From positions 1 through 64,000 of the forward strand of contig JAGAHX010000078.1 in NCBI GenBank assembly GCA_017626845.1: a stretch of DNA of 64,000 bases, written 5' to 3'. The position numbers and the translations under genes are program-made. This stretch comes from Bacillota bacterium. Lineage in GTDB: Bacteria; Bacillota; Clostridia; Peptostreptococcales; Anaerovoracaceae. Shown here one piece after another: positions 1 through 7,853 of the stretch; position 1 is the first letter of the stretch, and each line of letters begins with the position of its first letter. The notes beneath the pieces are model-generated. The model was not told where the DNA came from. It saw nothing but the letters and a program-made list of their open reading frames with translations, and made no database searches.

Positions 1-7
1 AACAAAA

Positions 8-28
8 CAGCCCCCGAGAAGGGGGCTG
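8..28 (-). terminator. Rho-independent terminator of the ABC importer operon
   Basis: Perfect 8-bp arms CAGCCCCC/GGGGGCTG with a 5-base loop. On the minus strand they are followed by TTTTGTT. It lies downstream of the minus-strand ABC operon. Confidence 0.7.
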
Positions 29-60
29 CCAGTAATAAAACTGTGGTTGTTAGGTTATTC

Positions 61-137
61 GATGCCCCTTGAGGGGCTACCACAAGAGATAGCCCCTTGC
101 AGGGGCTGTCCAAACCACGCGTTCAACGCGTGGTTAT
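61..137. repeat. Cluster of three short palindromes (REP/BIME-like)
   Basis: Three hairpins follow one another: GCCCC-TTGA-GGGGC (64-77), AGCCCCT-TGC-AGGGGCT (91-107) and a perfect AACCACGCGTT-C-AACGCGTGGTT (113-135). Runs of short unrelated palindromes in an intergenic gap are typical of REP elements mobilised by Y1 (RAYT/IS200-like) transposases. That link is inference, because no transposase is visible in the window. Confidence 0.6.
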
Positions 138-148
138 GATTGCTTTCT

Positions 149-946
149 TTAGGAGAGGAGCACCTGATCGCTTTCCAGCGAGTCTCCGGATACTTCCGCA
201 AACTTTTCCATCAGATCGTGCTTCGTCAGCTTCTGTTTCTCTTCTCCGCCGACCTCCAGGATGATGCGTCCCTCATTCATCATGATGAGACGGTTGCCGT
301 GGGCAATGGCGTCTTTCATGTTGTGGGTCACCATAAAGGCCGTCAGATGGTTTTCCGCGATGATACGGTCGGTGGCTTCCAGCACCTTCTCCGCCGTCTT
401 GGGGTCCAGCGCTGCCGTGTGTTCGTCCAGCAACAGGATCTTCGGCTTGCTCAGGGTCGCCATCAGCAGGGTAAGGGCCTGCCGCTGACCGCCGGAGAGC
501 AGCCCGACTTTCGCCGTCATGCGGTCCTCCAGGCCTAAATGCAGCGTGGAGAGCAGCTCCCGGAATTCCTCCTTTTCCTGGCGGGTAATACCGGGACGAT
601 AGACCATGCGCCGCTGGCCTCGGCGCTTTGCCAGCGCCAGATTCTCCTGGATCTCCATGGTGGCTGCCGTGCCGGTCATGGGGTCCTGGAACACGCGGCC
701 CAGATAGGCGGCTCTCCTGTGCTCCGGAAGGCCCGTTACGTCGGTGCCGTCGATTAGAATCTTGCCGCTGTCCACGGGCCAGACGCCGGCAATCGCATTC
801 AGCGTCGTGGATTTGCCCGCGCCGTTGGAGCCGATGACGGTGACGAAATCGCCTTCCTTCAGGTGGAGCTCCACGCCGTTAAGGGCTTTCTTTTCGTTCA
901 CCGTGCCGGGATTGAAGGTCTTGTAGATATTCAGCAGATCAAGCAT
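149..946 (-). CDS. ABC transporter ATP-binding protein (TrpYZ-type importer)
   Basis: Cytoplasmic ATPase of a three-gene importer, 265 residues. Walker A (GSNGAGKS, about residues 39-46), signature LSGGQ (150-154) and Walker B ILLLDEH (about 170-176) are all present. The start overlaps the end of the permease gene by 8 bases, with GGAGAAC just upstream. The neighbours are a DUF-type permease and a PF04392-type binding lipoprotein. Characterised members of this importer class carry aromatic amino acids such as tryptophan or tyrosine, but the substrate here cannot be read from sequence. Confidence 0.9.
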   Translation of the reverse strand: MLDLLNIYKTFNPGTVNEKKALNGVELHLKEGDFVTVIGSNGAGKSTTLNAIAGVWPVDSGKILIDGTDVTGLPEHRRAAYLGRVFQDPMTGTAATMEIQENLALAKRRGQRRMVYRPGITRQEKEEFRELLSTLHLGLEDRMTAKVGLLSGGQRQALTLLMATLSKPKILLLDEHTAALDPKTAEKVLEATDRIIAENHLTAFMVTHNMKDAIAHGNRLIMMNEGRIILEVGGEEKQKLTKHDLMEKFAEVSGDSLESDQVLLS

Positions 947-1880
947 GTTCTCCGCCTCCCTTCACGTACTTCCGCGCCAGCGAAGCCTTCCAGTGGGGGA
1001 CCCCCAGGAAGACGGCGACGATGAGCGCGGACAGCAGCTTCAGGTCCGAGGTGTTTAAGCCCAGCCAGAGCACCAGCTGGATCACCAGATAGTAGATGAT
1101 GGAGCCGAAGGCAACGGCCAGCAGCTTAAACGCGAAGTTCTGGCAGATCTTGCCGAAGATCACTTCGCCAATGATGACAGCGGCCAGGCCGATGACGATG
1201 GCGCCTCTGCCCATGTTGACGTCCGCAAAGCCCTGATACTGGGCAAAGAGGGCAGAGGACAGGGCAACGATGCCGTTGGAGAGCATCAGGCCCAGGACTT
1301 TGTTGAAATCGGTGTTGATGCCCTGTGCCCGGCTCATGCCCGGATTGGCGCCGGTCGCCCGGATGCCGCATCCCAGCTCGGTCCCGAAGAACCAGTACAT
1401 GATCCCGATGAGGACCGCCAGGAAGATCGCGGAGACGAAGATGGGATTTTGGAGCCCTGCTTCCCGCACGTTGCGCAGGGAAACCAGCAGGTCGTATTTA
1501 TCCACGGAGATGGTGAGGTTGCTGGCCGTGCCAGCCTTTGTGCCGTAACCCAAAATGCGCAGGTTGATGGAGTACAGGCCGAGCTGCGTCAGGATACCGG
1601 CCAGGATGACCGGGATCCCCATAAAGGTGTGGAATACACCGGTGACCAGGCCGGCCAGAAGGCCTGCGATAAAAGCCGCCAGCAGTGCGATCCAGACGTT
1701 GCAGCCGTTGGTCATCAGGATGACGCAGACAGCGCCGCCCATTGCCATGGTGCCGTCCACCGTAAGGTCTGCGATGTCCAGCACTTTATAGGTGATGTAC
1801 ACGCCGATGGCCATAATGCCCCAGATGATTCCCTGGGCGCAGGCACCGGGCAGTGCGTTCAGCAGGGACAGGATGTTCAT
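939..1880 (-). CDS. ABC transporter permease (TrpXYZ-type importer)
   Basis: Hydrophobic 313-residue protein with about eight to nine predicted membrane segments, of the BPD_transp_2 type (LIV/sugar permease-like) that accompanies PF04392 binding proteins. It starts MNILSLLNALPGACAQG, preceded by GGAGAATAAG. The gene sits 5 bases after the binding-protein gene and overlaps the ATPase gene, so the three are one operon. It should form the membrane channel of the importer. Confidence 0.88.
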   Translation of the reverse strand: MNILSLLNALPGACAQGIIWGIMAIGVYITYKVLDIADLTVDGTMAMGGAVCVILMTNGCNVWIALLAAFIAGLLAGLVTGVFHTFMGIPVILAGILTQLGLYSINLRILGYGTKAGTASNLTISVDKYDLLVSLRNVREAGLQNPIFVSAIFLAVLIGIMYWFFGTELGCGIRATGANPGMSRAQGINTDFNKVLGLMLSNGIVALSSALFAQYQGFADVNMGRGAIVIGLAAVIIGEVIFGKICQNFAFKLLAVAFGSIIYYLVIQLVLWLGLNTSDLKLLSALIVAVFLGVPHWKASLARKYVKGGGEHA

Positions 1881-1885
1881 GAGTC

Positions 1886-2884
1886 TTATTCTCCGATAGC
1901 GGTGTAGTCAGCAGGGATCTCGATGCCCAGCGCTTCGCAGCGGGCTGCGTCGTATTCCTTCGTGAAGGCAGGTGCGAACTGGACCGGCATGGTGGAGATA
2001 TCGGCGCCGTTGGCCAGGATCTCTACGGCCATTTCGCCGGCGGCATGTCCGAGGTCGTAGTAGTCGATGGACAGAGTCGCTACGCCGCAGCCAGCGCAGA
2101 TGCCTTCTTCTCCGGCAACGATGGGCACGCCGGCGGGAACGGCTACGTTATCGATGGCAGCCGTGTTGTTTGCCGCGGTATTGTCGGTGGGAACGTACAG
2201 AACGTCGCAGGCGCTGCAGGCGTTGGTAACGACGGATGCGATGTCGTTGGAGTCTGCAAAGGTGTATTCGCTGACGGTGTATCCCAGATCTTCCAAGTAG
2301 CCGGTGATGACGGTCGCCTGATAGATGGAGTTGGCTTCAGCGGAGCAGTAGATGATGCCTACGTTGGGATAGTCCGCAGCCGGGAACAGTTCGCTGAGGA
2401 TCTGCGCCTGCCCGTCCAGAGGAGCCAGGTCGGAGGTGCCGGAGATGTTGCGTCCGGTGCTTCCCGTCCAGCCGTCGATATCCAGCGCGGAGGCGAAGTC
2501 AGTGATGGAGGTTCCCAGGATGGGGATCTCGCTGGTGGCAGCGGCGGCAGCCTGCAGCGGTGCCGTGGCATTGGCCAGGATGAGGTCTACATTGGCGGAG
2601 ACCAGGGAGTTTGCGATGGTCGCGCAGTTGGCGGAGTCGCCCTGGGCGTTGTTTTCATCGAAGGAGACGGCATCGCCGAACTTTTCGGTGAGTGCATCTT
2701 TAAAGCCCTGGGTGGCAGCATCCAGAGCGGGGTGTTCTACCAGCTGGATAATGCCTACGTTATAGGATGCAGCTTCTGCAGAACCTTCTTCTGCAGGTTC
2801 CGCTGCGGGTTCTTCGGAACTGGAGCAGGCTGCCATGGCGAATACCATCGCCAGCGCCAACAGGATGGCAAGTGTTTTTTTCAT
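1886..2884 (-). CDS. ABC transporter substrate-binding lipoprotein (PF04392 family)
   Basis: 332 residues starting MKKTLAILLALAMVFA. A lipoprotein signal peptide ends in the lipobox MAAC (Cys about residue 20), followed by an acidic Ser/Glu/Ala linker and a periplasmic-binding-like fold with VGIIQLVEHPALDAA near the mature N-terminus, typical of ABC_sub_bind. The ATG at 2884 is preferred over the in-frame upstream Met at 2959 because GGAAAGG lies just before it and the signal peptide begins there. First gene of the operon, with a promoter at 2968-2996. Confidence 0.9.
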   Translation of the reverse strand: MKKTLAILLALAMVFAMAACSSSEEPAAEPAEEGSAEAASYNVGIIQLVEHPALDAATQGFKDALTEKFGDAVSFDENNAQGDSANCATIANSLVSANVDLILANATAPLQAAAAATSEIPILGTSITDFASALDIDGWTGSTGRNISGTSDLAPLDGQAQILSELFPAADYPNVGIIYCSAEANSIYQATVITGYLEDLGYTVSEYTFADSNDIASVVTNACSACDVLYVPTDNTAANNTAAIDNVAVPAGVPIVAGEEGICAGCGVATLSIDYYDLGHAAGEMAVEILANGADISTMPVQFAPAFTKEYDAARCEALGIEIPADYTAIGE

Positions 2885-2967
2885 GATGTGTCTTTCCTTT
2901 CCGGTGCAATCTATGCCATTGCATCTTAACAAGTTGTTTCTGTTGTCGTTAGACTTCAACGTTCAAG

Positions 2968-2996
2968 ATTTTAATTCTTTAAGGCGTTAAAGTCAA
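2968..2996 (-). promoter_or_regulatory. Sigma-A promoter of the ABC importer operon
   Basis: On the minus strand, TTGACT (2991-2996), a 17-base spacer and TAAAAT (2968-2973). The leader to the ATG is only about 75 bases, too short for a T-box or large riboswitch. Confidence 0.75.
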
Positions 2997-3087
2997 GTGG
3001 GTTTGCACAAAGTTATCGGATTTTTCTTTGTTGGATGACCCTAAAGAAAACTGTAACAGTCCTGTAATGGCAGGATCCGACCCGGTG

Positions 3088-3096
3088 TGTTATAAT
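3088..3096 (+). promoter_or_regulatory. Extended -10 promoter of ssrA
   Basis: TGTTATAAT, a perfect TATAAT with an upstream TGN, lies about 35 bases before the mature 5' end of tmRNA. No good -35 is seen. Confidence 0.6.
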
Positions 3097-3130
3097 ATCG
3101 GTGCGTTGGAAGGCTCAACCCTTCCCCTAT

Positions 3131-3489
3131 GGGGGCGTAAAGGTTTCGACGGGGGTAGTGAAGTCAGGTAAGCGAGCCGCTGTTGGCCCAGTCAGCGTAA
3201 AACAGAGCCCGTTAAAAAGAAACGATAATTCTAGAAACAATTTCGCATTCGCAGCTTAGTTAGCTGCCCGCGCGTCGGCCTCGGTTCGCCTGCAGGCTGA
3301 GATCCCGGCGTCGACTATGCAGGAAACCGTCGAAGGGTGTCCGGACTTCGGGGGAGCAATTCGGACTGGGGGGACCTTTCACCTGCCTACCGGCGTCTGG
3401 GAACCCGAGATTGAAACGATAGGCTGCGCTCGGAGAAAGCCGGGTGGAGTTGCTTTCGGACGCGGGTTCGATTCCCGCCGCCTTCACCA
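3131..3489 (+). ncRNA. ssrA: tmRNA (transfer-messenger RNA)
   Basis: About 359 nt. The 5' end (GGGGGCGTAAAGGTTTCGAC) is the classic tmRNA start. The 3' end carries a T-arm (GGTTCGATTCC) and an acceptor strand pairing with GGGGGCG, ending in an encoded CCA (3487-3489). The tag reading frame ends at TAG 3257-3259. Its last residues read NDNSRNNFAFAA, ending in the hydrophobic AA degron expected for tagged-protein proteolysis. The exact resume codon is not certain. The RNA rescues stalled ribosomes together with SmpB. Confidence 0.95.
3467..3489 (+). other. Putative attachment site at the ssrA 3' end
   Basis: The last 23 bases of tmRNA match 8543-8565 at 19 of 23 positions, including 8 identical bases at the left and 11 (CGCCTTCACCA) at the right. 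The tmRNA 3' end is a common target of integrative elements. The duplicate suggests this is one junction of an old insertion. Confidence 0.6.
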
Positions 3490-3495
3490 AAAGAT

Positions 3496-3524
3496 AAAAA
3501 GGATGGACTTGTCCCATCCTTTTT
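3496..3524 (+). terminator. Rho-independent terminator after ssrA
   Basis: AAAAAGGATGG / CCATCCTTTTT, 11-bp arms around a 7-base loop. The same layout recurs at 8573-8601 behind the ssrA end copy. Confidence 0.85.
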
Positions 3525-3783
3525 GTTTTTGCGACGCACGGTGCGGGAGTCGAACTATGAATGTATCGATGAGAACAATTAATATTGATAAAGCATTAAA
3601 TGATTAAACACGGTTATACCATCTGTCATTTTGGATTAAAAAACGGTCATGATACAGTTCACTTTCCATGTACAATAATCATAGAGGGGATCGATTTAAA
3701 AGACACTTAAAGGCACGGATTCCGAAAGCAGTGGAAGATGCCGATTTCGATTTGGCCGAAGTCTGCGATTGGCAGACAGCTGG
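3525..3783. other. AT-rich intergenic stretch with no convincing gene
   Basis: This stretch lies between the ssrA terminator and the DUF4160 promoter. It is clearly richer in A and T than the flanking chromosome, and only short frames with no recognisable product or ribosome site are seen. It may be worn remnant sequence of the inserted element. Confidence 0.5.
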
Positions 3784-3824
3784 TGCATGAGCATTTGCGC
3801 TTTATATTGCTCATGCATTATGAT
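3784..3824 (+). promoter_or_regulatory. Promoter overlapping a perfect palindrome upstream of the DUF4160 gene
   Basis: TTGCGC (3795-3800), an 18-base spacer and TATGAT (3819-3824) make a fair promoter. A perfect 10-bp inverted repeat, TGCATGAGCA (3784-3793) and TGCTCATGCA (3808-3817), brackets and enters it. This position is typical of an autoregulatory operator of a toxin-antitoxin-like pair. The regulatory role is inference. Confidence 0.5.
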
Positions 3825-3860
3825 AAACTACAAAAAAGACTAATATTAGGGAGTACATTT

Positions 3861-4127
3861 ATGCCTGTATTAAGTACATTTTACGGAATTATCATCAGGA
3901 TGTATAAAGAAAAAAGTGGAAAGCATAAAGTGCCGCATCTTCATGCGGAGTATTCCGGTGAAGAAGTCGTCGTTGCTTTGGACGGAACTGTAATTGAGGG
4001 TTCTATTCCGAAGAATAAAATGAAATTGTTAGAAGCATGGATAGAGATCCATAAGGAGGATCTTGAAGCGAACTGGACGCTTTTGAGCAACGGTGAACAG
4101 TTTTTCAGGATCGATCCGTTGAAATGA
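3861..4127 (+). CDS. DUF4160 family protein
   Basis: 88 residues, starting MPVLSTFYGIIIRMYKEK, with the family hallmark of a short basic stretch followed by HLHAEYSGEE (about residues 27-36) and a C-terminal WTLLSNGEQFFRIDPL. The ATG at 3861 has AGGGAG eight bases upstream. An in-frame upstream extension to 3738 lacks a ribosome site and is not used. DUF4160 genes usually sit beside DUF2442 genes, as here, and the pair has been suggested to be a toxin-antitoxin-like module. No biochemical function is claimed. The codon use is AT-rich, unlike the core genes. Confidence 0.85.
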   Translation: MPVLSTFYGIIIRMYKEKSGKHKVPHLHAEYSGEEVVVALDGTVIEGSIPKNKMKLLEAWIEIHKEDLEANWTLLSNGEQFFRIDPLK

Positions 4128-4136
4128 GGTGATTTG

Positions 4137-4382
4137 ATGCTTCAACCAAAAGTATTATATGTAGAGCCACAGAATAATATGCATATTCTGCTGCATTATG
4201 AAACAGGTGAGAAACGATTGTTCGATGTATCTCCGTATGCTGATGGAAGCTGGTACGGGATGCTGAAAAACCCTGAGTACTTTAAGACAGTTCATGTTAT
4301 AGACGGCGGGAACGGAATAGAGTGGGCAGAAGGACAGGATATAGCGCCGCATGAACTGTATGAGAATAGCATCCTGTATTAA
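4137..4382 (+). CDS. DUF2442 family protein
   Basis: 81 residues starting MLQPKVLYVEPQNNMHILLH, with the DUF2442 pattern of a small beta-rich fold (GEKRLFDVSPY, about 27-37) and the ending GIEWAEGQDIAPHELYENS. ATG 4137 follows GAGGTG. The gene lies nine bases after the DUF4160 stop, so both are probably one transcript. Some homologues are annotated as partners in toxin-antitoxin-like pairs, but which partner would be toxic is unknown. Confidence 0.85.
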   Translation: MLQPKVLYVEPQNNMHILLHYETGEKRLFDVSPYADGSWYGMLKNPEYFKTVHVIDGGNGIEWAEGQDIAPHELYENSILY

Positions 4383-4543
4383 GAAGAATTGCTGCGGTTT
4401 TCTCCTTTCGTATATGATGGTTGGTGATTACCTCAGTACGCAAAAATGTATATAAATTGACGACACCTTTGACGACAGTGGGTTAGAATAGCGCGGAGAG
4501 CTATATTTTGAGCCACTGTTTTCATTAGGGAATCGAACCCTGC

Positions 4544-4572
4544 AGTCCCTTTGCCGCGGGGACTCTTTTTAT
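4544..4572 (+). terminator. Possible terminator before the nrfA promoter
   Basis: AGTCCC/GGGACT arms around a 9-base loop, followed by CTTTTTA. The stem is short, so confidence is low. Nothing else is recognisable between 4383 and 4599. Confidence 0.35.
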
Positions 4573-4599
4573 GGAGCTCCCCGTATCCGGGATATGTCC

Positions 4600-4628
4600 T
4601 TGTCATTTTTGTAACAATCTTGTATACT
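4600..4628 (+). promoter_or_regulatory. Sigma-A promoter of nrfA
   Basis: TTGTCA (4600-4605), a 17-base spacer and TATACT (4623-4628). About 40 bases of leader precede ATG 4678. Confidence 0.75.
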
Positions 4629-4677
4629 GAATTTGTGGATATTCGAGCAAAAAGAGTTGGAGCATTGGAGTTTTATC

Positions 4678-5988
4678 ATGCGAATGAATTCTGAGAATAA
4701 ACTGTTGTGGCCTGCTTTAGCGTTGGCCCTGCTCGGCATTTTTGTCGGCAGCCTTGCGAGTTACAGCGTAGACTACCAATATCAGCAACGGGTAGCGGCC
4801 AATGCCGTAACGGCGATCTCCGAGATCGCTGTACCGGAAGTTCCGGATATTACCGCGCAGCGGGAGAACGGCGTAGTTACTGCTGCGGAATGGGCTTCTT
4901 ATTATCCAAACGAATATGCGACATACATGAAGAACGCAGACAATATGGGCGATCCCGCCGGCCGCGTTAAATATACGGAAACGAATCCGGATATCCAGAT
5001 CCTGTATCAGGGTATGGGTTTTTCTTTTGATTACACAGAAGCTGTGGGCCACAATTATACGCTGGACGATATTGCGGAGACCACGCGCCCTCATAAACTG
5101 GCAAACTGCCTTACCTGTAAGACGCCGGACTTTTCTGTCATGGTGAATGCCATGGGGACCGATGCCTACAGCATGGATTTTGAGGAGGCATATGCGCAGG
5201 TGAGTGAACCGATCAGCTGCTACACCTGTCATGCGAACGAGCCCGGCAGTATCCATATCGTACACGATTATATGGACCGAGCGATGAGCGATGAGATCGC
5301 CTCGGGCGATGTAAACGCGGCGGACATTGCCTGTGCGCAGTGTCACATCGAGTATTATTTCGAAAAGGATTACACGGATGCTTCAAACCTGAATGCCACC
5401 AACGTGCCGTATCAGGATCTGAACGGGATCACTCCGGAGGCTATCCTTTCGCACTACAACGCAGTCGGATTTGTGGATTATACGAACGAGAACACCGGAG
5501 TAGGGATGATCAAGGTCCAGCATCCGGAATTTGAGACCTTTTACGGAGAAGGCAGTCAGCACGTGGGCATGTATACCTGCGCAGACTGTCACATGAGTTT
5601 CGACTACGACGAAGAGACGGCACAGCCTTATGTGGATCACGAACTTATCAGCCCGTTGAAGAACCCGTCGCTGCTGCAGAATCAGTGCAGCCTGTGCCAT
5701 GCGGATCTGAGGGCGGAAGTAGCGGCGATTCAGGAGGAGATTACGGGTCGGGAAAACGAAGTCTCCGCGCTGTTGGTGGAGGTCAATACAAAACTGGCGA
5801 AAGCGGTTGCGGAGGGTTCCCTGGACGAGGCGACGCTGGCTTTGGTGAAGTCTCTCGACCGGGACGCCCAATTCTACTGGGACTTCGTGTTCGTGGAAAA
5901 CAGCGAAGGCGCTCACAACAGCAAATTGTCGCGGCAGTGCCTCGACAAGGCGGAAGACCTGGCCAGACAGGCGCTTTCCTATCTCTAA
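4678..5988 (+). CDS. nrfA: Ammonia-forming cytochrome c nitrite reductase
   Basis: 436 residues. Pentahaem enzyme that reduces nitrite to ammonium outside the cell membrane. Five haem motifs are visible in NrfA order: CLTCK (about 144-148, the lysine-ligated catalytic haem), CYTCH (181), CAQCH (219), CADCH (301) and CSLCH (337). An N-terminal hydrophobic helix (about 8-27) ends without an obvious cleavage site and may anchor the protein. ATG 4678 follows TTGGAG. An in-frame ATG at 4633 overlaps the likely mRNA start and is rejected. The usual quinol-oxidising partner NrfH is absent, and the neighbours are cytochrome c maturation genes. The length is close to typical NrfA. Confidence 0.95.
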   Translation: MRMNSENKLLWPALALALLGIFVGSLASYSVDYQYQQRVAANAVTAISEIAVPEVPDITAQRENGVVTAAEWASYYPNEYATYMKNADNMGDPAGRVKYTETNPDIQILYQGMGFSFDYTEAVGHNYTLDDIAETTRPHKLANCLTCKTPDFSVMVNAMGTDAYSMDFEEAYAQVSEPISCYTCHANEPGSIHIVHDYMDRAMSDEIASGDVNAADIACAQCHIEYYFEKDYTDASNLNATNVPYQDLNGITPEAILSHYNAVGFVDYTNENTGVGMIKVQHPEFETFYGEGSQHVGMYTCADCHMSFDYDEETAQPYVDHELISPLKNPSLLQNQCSLCHADLRAEVAAIQEEITGRENEVSALLVEVNTKLAKAVAEGSLDEATLALVKSLDRDAQFYWDFVFVENSEGAHNSKLSRQCLDKAEDLARQALSYL

Positions 5989-6001
5989 GCGGGAACGATC
6001 G

Positions 6002-6027
6002 GCCGGGCAGATGCCCGGCTTTCTTTT
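6002..6027 (+). terminator. Terminator-like hairpin between nrfA and resB
   Basis: GCCGGGC/GCCCGGC arms (6002-6019) followed by TTTCTTTT that runs straight into ATG 6028. It could partly terminate nrfA transcripts and so reduce maturation-gene expression relative to nrfA. Confidence 0.6.
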
Positions 6028-7035
6028 ATGGAACAGGAAAAGAGACACAACTTCATACGGTTCTTTATCAGCATGAAGTTCAGCATGTTTCTGCTGCTGG
6101 TCATCATCGGAGTTTGCATTGCCGGCAGCCTGGTGAGCGAACCGAGGGCCTATTTCAGCAGTTGGTGGGTGAGGGCAGCGGCCGGCATCCTGTGTCTGAA
6201 CTTGCTGCTGTGCAGCGTGCGGCGCCTGCCCGTGTCGATCGAGAACTGGCGCAGGGCGAAGTCAAAACGCGCCGGCGCTTTCGGCTCCTGGCTGTGCCAT
6301 CTGGGCATGCTGCTCATCATCCTCGGATTTATTGCAGGAGAGATCTTGAGTGAAGACTATACCGTCTACGGCATTCCGGGCAGCATGCAGCCTATCGCCG
6401 ATACCGGACTCTGGCTTCGCATCGATGATTTTGACGTGCGGATGCGGGACGACTTTACCGTGGAGCAATACACTGCGAAGTTGACAGCAGCGGACGGAAG
6501 CGGACAGGAGATATCCGGCGAGGCATCCGTTAATCATCCCATGAACGCCTTCGGATACGATCTGTTTCAGGATTCCACAGGGTGGGCCAATACGATCGAT
6601 ATCTATAAGGGCGGCGTGCTGCAGCGCAGCGATATCGTCTGCGTAGGGGAGATGACTTACCCGGACGACAGACCCTCTCTGCAGGTGTATTTCAATAAAT
6701 TCTATCCGGACTTTTCTCTGGACGCCTCCGGAAAGCCCTACAGCAGGACGCCTCTTCTCCGCCAGCCCCGCAGCCTGTTTACCGTCAGCTACAATGGAGA
6801 GATCAAGGGAATGGATTATGCGGCAATGAACATTCCGGTACGGGTAAACGAATACGATTTCGTATTCCGCGATCCCACGGAGTATACGCTCATCGTGATT
6901 CGAAGAGATCCTACGGAAAAGTTGGTAGGGCTGGCGGCGCTCATCATGCTGGCCGGCATTTTTATGGCATTTTACTGGAGACCGGAATATGGGGAGGAAG
7001 AACATGGCGGCGAGCTCCATGCTGACGAAACTTGA
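6028..7035 (+). CDS. resB: Cytochrome c biogenesis protein ResB (system II)
   Basis: 335 residues. Membrane protein that works with CcsA/ResC to deliver haem and attach it to apocytochrome outside the membrane. It has two N-terminal membrane helices (about 14-38 and 47-60), a third after SWLCHLGMLLIILGFIAGEIL (about 90-110), a large extracytoplasmic domain and a last helix (LVGLAALIMLAGIFMAFYW, about 300-318). ATG 6028 has no Shine-Dalgarno and follows a hairpin and U-tract directly. No better start is seen. It overlaps the ccsA start, fitting coupled expression. It is shorter than plastid or Bacillus ResB but matches the short ResB-like proteins that accompany NrfA. Confidence 0.88.
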   Translation: MEQEKRHNFIRFFISMKFSMFLLLVIIGVCIAGSLVSEPRAYFSSWWVRAAAGILCLNLLLCSVRRLPVSIENWRRAKSKRAGAFGSWLCHLGMLLIILGFIAGEILSEDYTVYGIPGSMQPIADTGLWLRIDDFDVRMRDDFTVEQYTAKLTAADGSGQEISGEASVNHPMNAFGYDLFQDSTGWANTIDIYKGGVLQRSDIVCVGEMTYPDDRPSLQVYFNKFYPDFSLDASGKPYSRTPLLRQPRSLFTVSYNGEIKGMDYAAMNIPVRVNEYDFVFRDPTEYTLIVIRRDPTEKLVGLAALIMLAGIFMAFYWRPEYGEEEHGGELHADET

Positions 7036-7837
7036 ATCAAGCACATTTATGGCGGTGCTGGTGATCTATCTGATCGTGGCGGCCTGTTACTTTGTTTTTG
7101 TGACGGCAAAAAAAGAAAGGGCAGGATGGATCGCCTATCGGCTGATGCTGGCGGGATTCCTGCTCCACACGGTTTGTATCACGGCTCGAGGGCTGAATGC
7201 CGGGCGACTGCCTCTGACGAATCAATACGAATTTGCTGCCGCTTTTGCCTGGGGGATCGCCTTGTGCTTTCTGATCTTCGTTAAAAAGTATGATTTTAAT
7301 GCGCTTGGCTGCTTTGTTGCCCCGGTCATTTTCCTGATCATCGGATATGCGGCCATGCAGAGCAAAGAGATCCATGCACTGATGCCCGCGCTGCAGAGCA
7401 GCTGGCTGGGCTTTCATGTGTTTACAGCCATTATCGCTTACGGCGGCTTCGGCGTAGCGTTCGGTGTTTCCATGGTATATCTGTTTCAGGAACGACTGCA
7501 GGGCAGTTCCTTCGCACGGTCGCATTTCCCGGACGAGGAGACGCTGGACCTCATCTCGTATCGGGCTGTCTCCCTGGGCTTTCTGTTTCTGACTCTGTGT
7601 ATCATCACGGGCTCCATCTGGGCGAAGCGGGCCTGGGGTACGTACTGGAACTGGGACCCGAAGGAAACCTGGTCGCTCATCACCTGGATCATTTATGCGA
7701 TCTACCTGCACCTTCGCCTGAATAGGGGCCTCAGAGGCCGAAAATCGGCAATTTTCGCAACGCTTGGCTTCGCGGCGGTTATCTTTACCTATGTGGGGGT
7801 CAACACGCTTTTAGCAGGGCTGCACTCTTACAAATAG
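7004..7837 (+). CDS. ccsA: Cytochrome c biogenesis protein CcsA/ResC
   Basis: 277 residues with about eight membrane segments. The tryptophan-rich haem-handling motif reads WGTYWNWDPKETWSLITW (about 207-224), diagnostic for the CcsA/CcmC/CcmF family. ATG 7004 has GGGGAGG eight bases upstream and lies inside the end of resB. Together with ResB it forms the haem lyase that would mature the neighbouring NrfA. A missing CcsX/ResA-type thiol reductase is not proof of absence, since it may be elsewhere. Confidence 0.92.
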   Translation: MAASSMLTKLESSTFMAVLVIYLIVAACYFVFVTAKKERAGWIAYRLMLAGFLLHTVCITARGLNAGRLPLTNQYEFAAAFAWGIALCFLIFVKKYDFNALGCFVAPVIFLIIGYAAMQSKEIHALMPALQSSWLGFHVFTAIIAYGGFGVAFGVSMVYLFQERLQGSSFARSHFPDEETLDLISYRAVSLGFLFLTLCIITGSIWAKRAWGTYWNWDPKETWSLITWIIYAIYLHLRLNRGLRGRKSAIFATLGFAAVIFTYVGVNTLLAGLHSYK

Positions 7838-7853
7838 CGTTTCTTTAGATGTT

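Noticed and set aside
61..137. A CRISPR array
   Set aside because: The hairpins differ from each other and there are no regular repeats with unique spacers, nor cas genes.
2045..2929. Long plus-strand frame opposite the binding lipoprotein
   Set aside because: It is a shadow of the lipoprotein gene, which has a signal peptide, ribosome site and promoter on the other strand.
2885..2967. T-box or riboswitch for the aromatic amino acid-type importer
   Set aside because: The leader from the consensus promoter is about 75 bases, too short for a T-box, and no specifier-like structure is seen.
3541..3560. tRNA-like T-arm fragment (GTGCGGGAGTCGAAC)
   Set aside because: Too short and without paired arms; it may be chance similarity.
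3738..3860. Longer start for the DUF4160 gene
   Set aside because: The extension has no ribosome site, crosses the promoter and palindrome, and is not part of the family.
4633..4677. Upstream ATG for nrfA
   Set aside because: It lies about five bases after the -10, so it would be at or before the transcription start, and the signal-anchor pattern fits ATG 4678.
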